A program made the position numbers and the translations under genes. This document shows positions 50,740-60,119 of a stretch of 64,000 bases of DNA, piece after piece; position 1 is the stretch's first letter; each line of letters opens with the position of its first letter. This stretch comes from an uncultured Paracoccaceae bacterium. GTDB taxonomy: Bacteria > Pseudomonadota > Alphaproteobacteria > Rhodobacterales > Rhodobacteraceae. The stretch is taken from NCBI GenBank assembly GCA_947492585.1, contig CANLND010000015.1, positions 1 through 64,000 of the forward strand, read 5' to 3'. The notes below the pieces were generated by a model. It was not told the DNA's origin. It saw nothing but the letters and a program-made list of their open reading frames with translations, and searched no databases.

Positions 50740-51927
50740 GTGACAGAATTTACGCTTACGCGGCAGGTGGAACTGCCAGATCGGCTGCGGGTGGCGCGCG
50801 CCAAAAACCTGCCCAATCTAGGGCCAAAACTGCTGTTTTTCAGTGGTGGGAGCGCGTTGAATGATATTGCGCGAACCCTGAAACACTACACGCATAATTC
50901 GACCCACCTGGTGACCCCGTTTGACAGCGGCGGCAGCTCGCAGGTCCTGCGCGAGGCCTTTGATATGCCCGCAGTGGGGGATCTGCGCAGCCGTCTGATG
51001 GCGCTTGCGGATGAAACTGTATTTGGCCAGCCAGACGTATTTCGCCTGTTCAGCTATCGCTTGCCGAACGCGGCGTCAAAAACCGAACTGGCGCAAGAAT
51101 TTGCGGCCTTGGTGTCGGGGGATCATGCGTTGATGCGGGCGGTGGTTCAGCCGATGCGCGGGTTGATCCTGTCGCAGTTGCAGTGTTTTGCACAGGCCAA
51201 AACAGACGGGTTTGATCTGGCGGGCGCCAGCGTGGGGAACCTGATCTTGACCGGGGGGTATCTGTCCCATGACCGGGCGCTGGAACCGGTGTTGTTCCTG
51301 ATGTCCAAAATGGTTGAGGTCAAAGGCACCGTGCGGGCCATCGTTGATCAGAACCTGGATTTGGGCGCGGATCTACAAGACGGCAGTGCCGTCATTGGGC
51401 AGCGTTTGCTGACAGGCAAAGAGGTGGCGCCGTTGCAGTCCGGCATTGAGGATTTGTTTTTGTGCAAAGACGGGCAGCGCCTATCGCGAGAGGCGGTGAC
51501 CCTGCCAAGGCGCAACATTGCTCAGATCGAAGCTGCTGATTTGATTTGTTATGCCCCCGGTAGCTTTTATAGCAGCCTGCTGGCCAACTTGCTTCCTGCG
51601 GGGACCGGGCGGGCGATTGCGCGGCGTCAGGGGCCAAAGATCTATGTGCCGTCACTGGGCACTGATCCGGAATGTCTGGGCCTTGACCTGCCGGCGCAGG
51701 TTGCGGCGTTGATTGCGGCACTGCAGGCCGATTTTGAGACGCCACAACCGGTGCACAGGCTGTTGTCTGCGGTTCTGTGTGACAGTCGGACGCTGACACC
51801 AGATGTGGCCTCCCGGATTGAAACGACACTTGGAGTGGCGTGCCTGCCATTGCCGTTAACCCTACCGGATACGCCAGAGCGCTACAGTGCCGCCCATGTC
51901 TGCGAGGCGCTGGTCTCGTTGGTCTGA
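50740..51927 (+). CDS. CofD-like protein (GAK-system type)
   Basis: The product is 395 residues from a GTG with GGGGCAGGAG nine bases upstream. The N-terminal loop LLFFSGGSALNDIARTL and the next block VTPFDSGGSSQVLRE are the CofD/YvcK-type nucleotide site; FDLAGASVGNLILTGGYL and LICYAPGSFYSSLLANLL follow. CofD enzymes transfer phospholactate in F420 synthesis, while YvcK relatives bind UDP-sugars. The version with this N-terminus has been named after the GAK system, whose other members (ATP-grasp, HPr-kinase-like) are not in this window. The reaction is unknown. Confidence 0.8.
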   Translation: MTEFTLTRQVELPDRLRVARAKNLPNLGPKLLFFSGGSALNDIARTLKHYTHNSTHLVTPFDSGGSSQVLREAFDMPAVGDLRSRLMALADETVFGQPDVFRLFSYRLPNAASKTELAQEFAALVSGDHALMRAVVQPMRGLILSQLQCFAQAKTDGFDLAGASVGNLILTGGYLSHDRALEPVLFLMSKMVEVKGTVRAIVDQNLDLGADLQDGSAVIGQRLLTGKEVAPLQSGIEDLFLCKDGQRLSREAVTLPRRNIAQIEAADLICYAPGSFYSSLLANLLPAGTGRAIARRQGPKIYVPSLGTDPECLGLDLPAQVAALIAALQADFETPQPVHRLLSAVLCDSRTLTPDVASRIETTLGVACLPLPLTLPDTPERYSAAHVCEALVSLV

Positions 51928-52147
51928 CGGTGCGTGCCAGTTCATGACCACGGGTGCACCGGGACAAACCGCGTGGGGATGGCAGCGACGCGCACCCGGT
52001 GCAACGAGACCTGAGCGTGCGTTGCAATGGTGCCCGAAGGGCAGCGCGGTTGGACTGGCCGGTCTGCCCGTGGTGACGGATGGACCTTTGCCCGTCACAG
52101 GTGTAACACAGTCCCAAAGATACGCCTGATGAAAGCATAGAATTCCC

Positions 52148-53185
52148 ATGCCGTTGTTGTCCCATGCCAGATCTGTTGCAGGGTATCTGGCGGCATGTGT
52201 CGGCGCCTTTGTGTTTCATCTCATTGGGTTTCCTGTGCCTGCGCTGACGGGGGCCGCGCTGGCGGTGTCTGTTGCGGGCCTGTTGGGAGCCCGCCTGCCG
52301 ATGCCGACGGCGGTGCGCGATGTTATCTTTTGTCTACTGGGCATCAATATTGGCGCGGGTGTCACCCCTGATATGTTGCGCAGCGCCGTTCAGTGGCCGC
52401 TTAGCATTGCCATTTTGGCCGGGGCGCTGGTGTTGTCGATGACGCTGGCACAGATCTCGCTACATCGCTTATTCGGATATGATCGCCGCACGGCGACACT
52501 GGCGGCAGCACCTGGGCATCTGAGCTATGTGTTGAGCATTGCAGCCAGTGATACGCGCCTTGATGTGCCGATGGTGGCGGTCAGCCAAAGCATCCGCGTG
52601 CTGTTTTTGACCCTATGCGTGCCGGGGCTGGTTACGGTGGTCTTTGGCGCGACGGGGCAGGTGGTGCTGCCGGATGATGTCATGACGCCGTTCGGAATAG
52701 TTGGGGTGCTGGCGGCGACGCTGGCGCTTGGCGTTGTTTTTGGATGGATGCGCCTGCCTGCGGCCTTTTTGCTGGCGGGGATGGCGACCAGTATGCTGGG
52801 GCATGGCAGTGAACTGACGCCTGGACGGTTGCCCGATTGGATGGTCGCCGTGTCGCTGATCGGCATGGGCGCGTTGATTGGCAGTCGATTTTCCGGGGTC
52901 ACCTGGGCACAGCTGCGCCGGGCGTTTGGCGCGGGGCTCTGGGTGACGCTGATCAATATTGTGGTGACCGTAGCCGTTGTGGCGCTGATCGCGTTCAGCC
53001 TTGACGTGCCCTTGGCGCTTGGCATCGTGGCCTTTGCCCCCGGTGGGGTTGAAGCAATGGCGGCCATTGCCATCGCGCTTGGCTTGGACCCGGCCTTTGT
53101 GGCGGCCCATCATGTGGCACGGCTGTTGCTGTTGACCGTATTGGTGCCTGTCCTGACAGCACGCGACCGCGAGAGCCGGTCCTGA
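52148..53185 (+). CDS. AbrB-family membrane protein
   Basis: The product is a hydrophobic protein of 345 residues with about ten membrane helices arranged as two similar halves (FPVPALTGAALAVSVAGLLGA and RLPAAFLLAGMATSMLG). It belongs with the family once called ammonia monooxygenase or AbrB duplication proteins, now thought to be transporters. APGHLSYVLSIA and APGGVEAMAAIAIALGLD are the repeated conserved loops. The substrate is unknown. The 220 bases before it hold nothing I can identify. Confidence 0.83.
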   Translation: MPLLSHARSVAGYLAACVGAFVFHLIGFPVPALTGAALAVSVAGLLGARLPMPTAVRDVIFCLLGINIGAGVTPDMLRSAVQWPLSIAILAGALVLSMTLAQISLHRLFGYDRRTATLAAAPGHLSYVLSIAASDTRLDVPMVAVSQSIRVLFLTLCVPGLVTVVFGATGQVVLPDDVMTPFGIVGVLAATLALGVVFGWMRLPAAFLLAGMATSMLGHGSELTPGRLPDWMVAVSLIGMGALIGSRFSGVTWAQLRRAFGAGLWVTLINIVVTVAVVALIAFSLDVPLALGIVAFAPGGVEAMAAIAIALGLDPAFVAAHHVARLLLLTVLVPVLTARDRESRS

Positions 53186-53197
53186 GCCTGCGCGCAC

Positions 53198-53233
53198 AAA
53201 AAACGAGGCCTCCTATTCAGAAAGGCCCCGTTT
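53198..53233 (-). terminator. terminator of the zwf-edd-eda operon
   Basis: Read on the minus strand, AAACGGGGCCT pairs with AGGCCTCGTTT and is followed by TTTG. It lies 31 bases after the eda stop. It may also work in reverse for the plus-strand AbrB-type gene. Confidence 0.8.
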
Positions 53234-53264
53234 CCCGTGATCGATACAACTGTCTGAGCAGAGA

Positions 53265-53915
53265 TTAGCCGTGTGCCAGCTGGCTGGCGGCGCGGGCGAG
53301 GGCGGTAATGCCTGCCCAGTCGCCGGACTCAACCAGATCTGTGGGGGCAACCCAACTGCCCCCCGCGCACACCACATTCGACAAGGACAGGTAGCTGCCC
53401 GCGTTCTGGGGGCTGACACCGCCGGTGGGGCAGAATGTGATTTGGGGCAGGGGCGCGCCAATGGCCTTTAACGCTGGGGCACCGCCCGAGGCTTCGGCGG
53501 GGAAGAATTTCAGCATGTCGTAGCCACGTTCCAACAGGCGCATGGCCTCAGAGGCGGTGGCCGCACCGGGCAGCAAGGGCAGCCCTTGGGCCTCGCAGGC
53601 GTCCAAAAGCGTATCAGTTGCACCGGGTGAGACACCAAATTTGGCACCTGCCGCAAGCGCGCGCGTCACGTCGTCGGGGGTGACGAGCGTGCCCGCACCA
53701 ACAACACCGCCGTCGACCTGTGCCATCTCTGCAATGACATCCAGCGCCGCAGGCGTGCGCAACGTCACCTCAAGCGCGGGCAGACCACCTGCAATCAACG
53801 CCTCGGCCAATGGGCGGGCATGGGCGACGTCATGGACCACCAGAACCGGCACAATTGGGGCCAGCTGGCAGATTTCACGCGCCTGTGCGCTGGCCTGTTG
53901 GGGGGTGATAGACAT
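53265..53915 (-). CDS. eda: KDPG aldolase
   Basis: This enzyme cleaves 2-keto-3-deoxy-6-phosphogluconate to pyruvate and glyceraldehyde 3-phosphate, the last step of the Entner-Doudoroff pathway. In the 216-residue TIM barrel the base Glu49 lies in LEVTLRTP and the Schiff-base Lys136 in MLKFFPAE. The phosphate site GGVSPQN is present. The start at 53915 lies five bases after the edd stop, so the two genes are expressed together. Confidence 0.96.
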   Translation of the reverse strand: MSITPQQASAQAREICQLAPIVPVLVVHDVAHARPLAEALIAGGLPALEVTLRTPAALDVIAEMAQVDGGVVGAGTLVTPDDVTRALAAGAKFGVSPGATDTLLDACEAQGLPLLPGAATASEAMRLLERGYDMLKFFPAEASGGAPALKAIGAPLPQITFCPTGGVSPQNAGSYLSLSNVVCAGGSWVAPTDLVESGDWAGITALARAASQLAHG

Positions 53916-53920
53916 GGGGT

Positions 53921-55729
53921 TTATACTCCAAATACGCTTGCGCCTTCATCAGCCGAGGCAACGCTGCGGCGAAAGGCGGTGAACAGATCGCGGCCGGTGC
54001 CAAATTCATTGGCTGACAGGTCCGCAGTGGCCGGGGCGCGGTCCAGCACCCCGTCGGTCAGGATTTCAAGAGCACCAGTGACCGCATCCAACCGTACGAC
54101 ATCGCCGTCTTGCAGTTTGGCAATCGGGCCGCCGTCCAGCGCTTCGGGCACCAAATGGATGGCGGCCGGCACTTTGCCCGACGCGCCTGACATGCGGCCA
54201 TCTGTGACCAGTGCCACCCGTTTGCCCTGACCCTGCAAGATCGCCAGCATCGGCGTCAGTGAGTGCAGTTCGGGCATGCCGTTGGCTTTTGGTCCCTGAA
54301 AGCGCACCACCACGATGGTGTCACCGGTGAATTCGCCCGCTTTGAACGCAGCTTTCACCGCAAGCTGATCGTGGAACACACGTACGGGGGCTTCGACCAC
54401 GCGGTGTTCTTCGGCGACGGCCGAGACTTTGATCACCCCGGTCCCCAACGAGCCGTGCAGGCGTTTCAGCCCGCCGGTGGTCTGGAAGGGATCGGTTGCA
54501 GGGCGCACAATCGCTTCGTTCAGGCTGCTGTCGGTGCCTTTGCGCCAAATCAGACCGTCGTCAGACAGGAAGGGTTCGTGAGTGTAGTTTTCCAACCCCT
54601 CTCCTGCGACGGTTTTGGTGTCTGGATGCAAATAGCCGGCCCCCAGTAACTGCCCGATCATATAGCCCAGACCGCCTGCGGCATGGAAATGGTTCACATC
54701 GGCCAGCCCGTTGGGATAGACCCGCGCCAACAGGGGCACCACGTCTGACAGCTCGGAAAAGTCCTGCCAGTCCAATATGATACCACCAGCGCGCGCCATA
54801 GCGACAAGGTGGATCAACAGGTTGGTCGATCCCCCCGTGGCCATCAGGCCCACGATGCCGTTCACATAGGCCTTTTCATCCAGAATATCGCAAACCGGCG
54901 TGTAATTGTTGCCAAGCGCGGACAGGCTCAGCGCGCGTTTTGCGCCTTCTTTTGTCAAGGCCTCGCGCAAGGGCGTGCCGGGGGTGACAAAGGACGACCC
55001 CGGCAAGTGCAGGCCCATGAACTCCATCAACATCTGGTTGGTGTTGGCAGTGCCATAAAATGTGCAGGTGCCGGGGCCATGATAGGCGGCCATCTCGGCC
55101 TTTAGCAGCTCATCGCGACCCACTTCGCCCTTGGCGAATTTCACTCGGGTCTGGGCCTTTTCGTCGTTGGACAATCCGCTGGTCATCGGTCCGGCCGGCA
55201 GGAACACCGCAGGCAGGTGGCCAAAGGACTGCGCGCCGATCACCAGACCGGGCACGATTTTGTCGCAGACGCCCAGATAGACGCTGGCATCAAATACGTT
55301 GTGGCTCAGCGCGACACCGGTGGCCATGGCGATCACGTCGCGCGAAAACAACGACAGTTCCATGCCGGCTTCGCCTTGGGTTACGCCATCACACATGGCC
55401 GGAACGCCACCTGCCACCTGCGCCGTGCCGCCGATGCTCCGCACGGCATCTCGAATTTTGGCCGGGTAGGTTTCAAACGGCTGATGCGCCGACAGCATAT
55501 CGTTGTAGGCGGTGACGATGCCCAAATGACCGCTGGGTTGCGTTGCCAGATGGCTTTGATCTGGGCCCGCCGCCGCATAGGCATGCGCCTGACCCGAACA
55601 GGACAGATGCGCCCGTGCGGGGCCTTTGGATTGGGCCGCGCGCATACGATCTAGATAGGTCGTGCGGCTGCTTTCGCTGCGGGCGATGATCCGATGAGTG
55701 ACGGCCGCGACTGTTGAATTCAGGGTCAT
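53921..55729 (-). CDS. edd: 6-phosphogluconate dehydratase
   Basis: This is an iron-sulfur dehydratase of 602 residues that makes KDPG from 6-phosphogluconate. The family blocks [37 protein letters not shown] and [13 protein letters not shown] are present with the cluster cysteines. The ATG at 55729 gives [14 protein letters not shown]; the longer frame is not in keeping with the family. It lies 49 bases behind zwf on the same strand. Confidence 0.96.
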   Translation of the reverse strand: MTLNSTVAAVTHRIIARSESSRTTYLDRMRAAQSKGPARAHLSCSGQAHAYAAAGPDQSHLATQPSGHLGIVTAYNDMLSAHQPFETYPAKIRDAVRSIGGTAQVAGGVPAMCDGVTQGEAGMELSLFSRDVIAMATGVALSHNVFDASVYLGVCDKIVPGLVIGAQSFGHLPAVFLPAGPMTSGLSNDEKAQTRVKFAKGEVGRDELLKAEMAAYHGPGTCTFYGTANTNQMLMEFMGLHLPGSSFVTPGTPLREALTKEGAKRALSLSALGNNYTPVCDILDEKAYVNGIVGLMATGGSTNLLIHLVAMARAGGIILDWQDFSELSDVVPLLARVYPNGLADVNHFHAAGGLGYMIGQLLGAGYLHPDTKTVAGEGLENYTHEPFLSDDGLIWRKGTDSSLNEAIVRPATDPFQTTGGLKRLHGSLGTGVIKVSAVAEEHRVVEAPVRVFHDQLAVKAAFKAGEFTGDTIVVVRFQGPKANGMPELHSLTPMLAILQGQGKRVALVTDGRMSGASGKVPAAIHLVPEALDGGPIAKLQDGDVVRLDAVTGALEILTDGVLDRAPATADLSANEFGTGRDLFTAFRRSVASADEGASVFGV

Positions 55730-55778
55730 GATCAAGCTGCCTTTGGAACATAGGGAGGGGCGAGGGGAGAGCGGCGGG

Positions 55779-57230
55779 TCATGAGCGGATTTCCCGCCAG
55801 CGCCGCTCGTCACGGTGCATCAGTAACAGAGAATCTTCGGGACCGGCAGAGCCTTGGTCGTAAGGCTGCGGCGCGGTTCCAGCGTCCTTCCAGCCTTTGA
55901 TCAAAGGGTCCGCCCAGGCCCAGGCGGCTTCCACTTCGTCGCCCCGCATAAACAGGGTCTGGTTGCCCCGGATCACATCCATGATCAGCCGTTCATAGGC
56001 ATCCTGCGGACGGCCGGCTTCGGGCAGGCTGTCGGCAAATGTCATGTCCAGCTTGGCTGTGGTCAGGCGCATACCGCCGGGGCCGGGGTCTTTGATCGTG
56101 GTGTGCAGAGTGATGCCTTCGTCGGGTTGCAAGCGGATCACCAGCACGTTGCCCGCCACGGGATTGTCCGCATCAAAGATGTTGTGCGGCGGATCGCGGA
56201 AGAACACAGCGATTTCAGATGATCGCGCCCGCAGGCATTTGCCGGTGCGCAGATAAAATGGCGTCCCCGCCCACCGCCAGTTGGCCACCTGAACCTTCAT
56301 CGCGATAAAGCTTTCGGTGGTGCTGTTGGGATCACAGGCGTGATCCAGATAGCTGTCATCCCCGTCGCTTTCGCGGTACTGACCGCGCGCGATTTCATTC
56401 GGGGCCACGGGTTTCAGGGCCTCGATCACTTTTAGTTTTTCGTTGCGCACCGCATTGGGCGTAAACCGCGCAGGGGGTTCCATCGCGGTCAGACACAACA
56501 GCTGCATTAGGTGGTTTTGCACCATGTCGCGCATGGCGCCGGATTTGTCATAATATTCGCCGCGCCCGGCCACATCGATGCTTTCGGCGACGGTGATCTG
56601 GACGTGGTCAATCTGCGAGGAGTTCCACAAAGGTTCAAACAGCGAATTGGCAAAGCGCAGCGCCATCAGATTCTGTACGGTTTCTTTGCCCAGATAGTGG
56701 TCAATCCGATAGATCTGATGTTCTTCGAAATGCGCGCCGAGGGCGGCGTTCAGCGCCTTGGCTGAGGCCAGATCATGGCCAAATGGTTTTTCCACCACGA
56801 TACGACTGTCTGGCGTGGCAATGCCGGTGGATTTCAGCCGTTCCGCAATATCGGCAAACAGGCCCGGTGCGACCGACAGGTAAAACGCCCGCACGACATT
56901 GTCGCGCAGCTTTTCGCCAAGACCCGCCCAGCCGTCATCTCCTCTGGCATCAATCGCCACATAATCGAGAAGGCTAACAAAGGCCGTGATGTCTTCGGGC
57001 GTGGTGTCGTCCGGATGGCCATAGGTGGTCAGTGCCTCGCGCACCAGATCGCGAAACGCCTCTTGGGTCAGATCGCTGCGGGACGCGCCAATGACGCGGG
57101 TGCCATCATCAAACTGGCCAATTTTATACCGGTGAAACAGGCTGGGTAGGATTTTCCGACGGGCCAGATCGCCAGTGGCGCCAAACAGCACCAGATCAAA
57201 GGGATCAACGGGAATAACGCGTGAGACCAT
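55779..57230 (-). CDS. zwf: glucose-6-phosphate 1-dehydrogenase
   Basis: The enzyme is 483 residues and oxidises glucose 6-phosphate to the lactone with NAD(P). The nucleotide loop is [18 protein letters not shown], and the active site is [21 protein letters not shown]. With edd and eda it supplies pyruvate through the Entner-Doudoroff route. A phosphogluconolactonase gene, often placed next to zwf, is not in this operon. The start at 57230 has no strong ribosome site nearby. Confidence 0.96.
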   Translation of the reverse strand: MVSRVIPVDPFDLVLFGATGDLARRKILPSLFHRYKIGQFDDGTRVIGASRSDLTQEAFRDLVREALTTYGHPDDTTPEDITAFVSLLDYVAIDARGDDGWAGLGEKLRDNVVRAFYLSVAPGLFADIAERLKSTGIATPDSRIVVEKPFGHDLASAKALNAALGAHFEEHQIYRIDHYLGKETVQNLMALRFANSLFEPLWNSSQIDHVQITVAESIDVAGRGEYYDKSGAMRDMVQNHLMQLLCLTAMEPPARFTPNAVRNEKLKVIEALKPVAPNEIARGQYRESDGDDSYLDHACDPNSTTESFIAMKVQVANWRWAGTPFYLRTGKCLRARSSEIAVFFRDPPHNIFDADNPVAGNVLVIRLQPDEGITLHTTIKDPGPGGMRLTTAKLDMTFADSLPEAGRPQDAYERLIMDVIRGNQTLFMRGDEVEAAWAWADPLIKGWKDAGTAPQPYDQGSAGPEDSLLLMHRDERRWREIRS

Positions 57231-57832
57231 GGTTTGTGCTTACGCCTTTCTCAGGTTGGCAAGAGGAGGTCTAAGAGACGGTGGTCACCAGATGTATGCA
57301 CAACATGATTGCGCAACCGACGTGCGGCATCTGGCGTGTAATTGGCAATCCCAAACGGAGCAAGCACCGACATGGCGGCAGGCCGCCAGTGTCGACTTCG
57401 CGTCACAGCGCGACAAAGCCTGCGGTTTAGGCCGTTGCGCTGCGGGTTAGGCACCGCAAACACAGGCGCGGGTCGTATGTGGCTGGCTTGTCTCATCAGG
57501 TTTTGATGTTCCTTCGTACACGACACTTGTGAATGCAACGAATCGCAGTCTTTTCCAGCTTAACTCAGTTAGCGCTAACATACGTATTCGTAACCCTCTA
57601 ATCAAGAAACGAACGCCTGCAGGCAGGTTTTGCAGCGAAATTCCTAAATTTTAGGTTATTGTCATTGGTCTGCCCGCAGAAAGTACATATATGGGTTTCG
57701 CTGCGAAACGCGTTGCTACCTAAGCGTGCGCACTGATTGTCCGCGCTCTGGCCATTTATTGATAAACGGGTCATGTTGCATTTGTCGATGAACCGCCCCT
57801 GCGATGGGCCCCACCAGTACCAAATTTGGCCC
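57231..57832. promoter_or_regulatory. divergent control region between zwf and the DUF4178 operon
   Basis: These 602 bases separate zwf from the plus-strand DUF4178 operon. GTTAGCGCTAAC (57568-57579) is a perfect 12-base palindrome with central CG, typical of LacI/GntR-family operators. It would leave a leader of about 300 bases before zwf. I see no convincing gene in the leader. The right half, 57598-57832, holds the promoter of the DUF4178 operon but no clear hexamers. Confidence 0.55.
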
Positions 57833-58444
57833 ATGACCCAGCACCAGTGCCCCAATTGCGGCAGCCCCGCCCAGCCAGCCTTTGATGCGGTTAAGATGAT
57901 GTCCTGTGAGGCCTGCGGCACCACGTTGTTTTTGTCTGATGCGCAGACACGGGCCGCGGGAGAGCAGGGCGTGATGCATGAGGTGCCGATGCTGTTTGGT
58001 CTGGGCAATCAGGTGCGCATCGGGTTTGAAACCTATCAGATCGTCGGCCACGCCCGCTATTCATATGGGCGCGGCACCTGGGATGAATTTTGCACGGTTG
58101 ACGGGTACGGCAACACCCATTGGATTTCGGTCGATGAGGGCGACATCATTGTTCAGCGCGAATTGCACTCTCCTAAAGACTGGCCTCGCTATGATGGTTA
58201 TCTGAAACTGGGCACAGTGTTGGACCACAAAAAAGAGACCTTTACCGTGGTCGAAGACGGTAGCGCAGAGTGTGTCGCGGTGCGCGGCAGCTTTGACCAC
58301 GTGCTGACCGTCGGCCAGCGCTATCGTTTCGTGAACCTACAGGGAAATCAGGGACGGTTGTTGTCGGGCGAATTCGAAGGGGACAGCCGTACGTGGTATA
58401 TGGGCCAATGGCATGATCCCTTTGACGTAGAGGTGATCGCATGA
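57833..58444 (+). CDS. DUF4178 protein with zinc ribbon
   Basis: The product is 203 residues from the ATG at 57833. A zinc ribbon opens it (CPNCGSPAQ...CEACGTTLF), followed by the DUF4178 beta domain: FETYQIVGHARYSYGRGTWDEF, YGNTHWISVDEGDI. A longer frame upstream is not supported by composition. DUF4178 proteins commonly occur with DUF350, PspA-like and spermidine-synthase-like genes in membrane-stress operons; their chemistry is unknown. The stop overlaps the next gene by four bases. Confidence 0.82.
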   Translation: MTQHQCPNCGSPAQPAFDAVKMMSCEACGTTLFLSDAQTRAAGEQGVMHEVPMLFGLGNQVRIGFETYQIVGHARYSYGRGTWDEFCTVDGYGNTHWISVDEGDIIVQRELHSPKDWPRYDGYLKLGTVLDHKKETFTVVEDGSAECVAVRGSFDHVLTVGQRYRFVNLQGNQGRLLSGEFEGDSRTWYMGQWHDPFDVEVIA

Positions 58445-59721
58445 CACTGAATGCAGATCTCAAGGCGATCAATTGCACGGCGTGTGGCGCGGGCCTGGAT
58501 GTCCTGGGGGGCGGGCGCGTCACCTCCCATATCTGCTCCTATTGCGGCACCGAACTGGACGTGCTGGACGACTACAAAGCGCTGCGTAAATTCAACGATG
58601 TCGCACGCCCCAATACGCTTTTTCCAATCGGAACCACCGGCCATCTGCGCGGAGCAGACTACACGGTCATCGGCCTGTTAGAGCATGTAGAAAAATGGCA
58701 GGGGCGCAGCTGGGCTTGGTTGGATCATCAGCTCTATTCGCCCACCCATGGGTATGCTTGGCTGACGGTTGAAAATGGCCACGCGACGTTTTCACGCCGC
58801 TACCGCCGCCCAGTCTGGATGTCGCATAGAGACGTCGAGATTTCCGACCACCGGCCACAATTGAACGAGGCGGGTGAGACGTTCCAATACTACGAAACCT
58901 CGACCAGCACGATTTCTTATGCCGAAGGGGAATTCACCTGGTCACCGCAAAAAGGTGCACGCACGACGACGGTTTCAGCGCTCTCGGACACTGCAATGCT
59001 GTCCTTTTCCCAGACAAACCAAGAGCGGGAAGTCAGCCGGACCACCTATGTGCCAGCTGCGGAACTCGCGGCCGCCTTTGGCACGGATCTTGACCTGTCT
59101 CCTGCGCAAACGCACCCATTGCAACCCTTCGCAGGGCGGGAAAACGATGGCTTTTTGATCAAAGCTTCAGCCCTATGTGCGGTGATCTGTCTGTGTCTTG
59201 CGACTTGGATAGTGTCAAAGCCAAAGCACGAAGTTCTGGCGTATCAACGTCTGGATATTTCCGAACTGCCGCGCAGTATCACGCTCGAAATTCCTGAGCC
59301 AGATAAACGCGTTCAGGTCTCGTTTAATGGCAACTCAAGCAACAGCTGGACGGCATTGGGGGTGCACCTAGAAGACCCCAATGGCGAGGATGTGTTTGAG
59401 GTGGCGCGCACAGTGGAATACTACCATGGCCGCGATCGCGATGGCAGCTGGAGCGAGGGCCGAAATTTTGCCAGGCTTAGCTTTATCCCCAAAACCGTCG
59501 GGGCATATGTTCTGACCGTGGCGCATGAGGGGACCGGAACTGAAGGGCGCAGCGCCAAGCCGACGGAGTATGTGGGGCTAACGGCCCGCATGGGCAGCGG
59601 TGTCTCTGGCTACCTCTTTGGGTTGGCGTTTGCCTTTGCCGCGCTGATGGCTTGGCCGATAGCGCGCCGGTATACACATAAAACACGCCGTTGGCATGGC
59701 AGTGACTGGAGCGAGGACTGA
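58441..59721 (+). CDS. second DUF4178 protein with zinc ribbon and membrane helices
   Basis: This 426-residue paralogue of the preceding gene has a zinc ribbon (CTACGAGLD...CSYCGTELD), then the DUF4178 domain (WAWLDHQLYSPTHGYAWLTV, RYRRPVWMSHRDVE). A membrane helix lies near residue 245 (ALCAVICLCLATWIVS), a beta-rich extracytoplasmic region follows (LEIPEPDKRVQVSFNGN), and a last helix is at the C-terminus (GYLFGLAFAFAALMAWPI). It would place the shared domain at the membrane surface. It is coupled to its neighbour by an ATGA overlap. Confidence 0.82.
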   Translation: MTLNADLKAINCTACGAGLDVLGGGRVTSHICSYCGTELDVLDDYKALRKFNDVARPNTLFPIGTTGHLRGADYTVIGLLEHVEKWQGRSWAWLDHQLYSPTHGYAWLTVENGHATFSRRYRRPVWMSHRDVEISDHRPQLNEAGETFQYYETSTSTISYAEGEFTWSPQKGARTTTVSALSDTAMLSFSQTNQEREVSRTTYVPAAELAAAFGTDLDLSPAQTHPLQPFAGRENDGFLIKASALCAVICLCLATWIVSKPKHEVLAYQRLDISELPRSITLEIPEPDKRVQVSFNGNSSNSWTALGVHLEDPNGEDVFEVARTVEYYHGRDRDGSWSEGRNFARLSFIPKTVGAYVLTVAHEGTGTEGRSAKPTEYVGLTARMGSGVSGYLFGLAFAFAALMAWPIARRYTHKTRRWHGSDWSED

Positions 59722-59724
59722 GCC

Positions 59725-59883
59725 ATGAACTTGTTTCGGATCATCTTTATTCTGGCTGCCGGGGCGACGATCAGCGGCACCACCTATCTGTCTTATAACG
59801 CGGTCGGTGCCCAAGACCGCGATGTCAGCCATTCCATCCGCTCAACCAGCTTTGGCCGTGGCCTGGCTGGCAGCGTCAAATAA
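59725..59883 (+). CDS. 52-residue membrane-anchored small protein
   Basis: This short gene sits three bases after the DUF4178 stop and 11 bases before the DUF350 gene. The product begins MNLFRIIFILAAGATISGTT, a single membrane helix, followed by a short polar tail (YLSYNAVGAQDRDVSHSIRS) ending in GRGLAGSVK. Spacing and strand support a real gene in the operon. No family is recognised. Confidence 0.7.
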   Translation: MNLFRIIFILAAGATISGTTYLSYNAVGAQDRDVSHSIRSTSFGRGLAGSVK

Positions 59884-59894
59884 CGAGGCACGTT

Positions 59895-60119
59895 ATGGAT
59901 CTCTTTTCCGCTATTCAACTCCCCGAGGTGGTCTCCACCGTGGTGTTCACCATCATTGGCATGGCGCTGATGTTTCTGGTCTGGAAGGTCATCGACTGGA
60001 TGACGCCCTTCCCAATCCTGAAAGAGATTGAAAAAGATCAGAACGTGGCACTTGCGGTGCTGATCGGGTTCCTGTTCCTGTCGATCTCTATCATCATCGC
60101 GGCTGTCATCCTGTCATGA
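59895..60119 (+). CDS. DUF350 membrane protein
   Basis: The 74-residue product has two membrane helices (VVFTIIGMALMFLVWKVIDW and NVALAVLIGFLFLSISIIIA) separated by MTPFPILKEIEKDQ, the conserved DUF350 loop. E. coli YjfL is the best known member and lies in a PspA-like gene cluster. Function is unknown; it may support a membrane complex with its operon partners. Its stop overlaps the next start by four bases. Confidence 0.88.
   Translation: MDLFSAIQLPEVVSTVVFTIIGMALMFLVWKVIDWMTPFPILKEIEKDQNVALAVLIGFLFLSISIIIAAVILS

Noticed and set aside
51862-52149. Open frames on both strands between the CofD-like gene and the AbrB-type gene
   Set aside because: Composition is unlike proteins, there is no ribosome site, and the frames overlap a real gene end.
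57251-57538. Minus-strand frame in the zwf leader
   Set aside because: Low-complexity basic composition and no start signal; the region is better explained as an untranslated leader.
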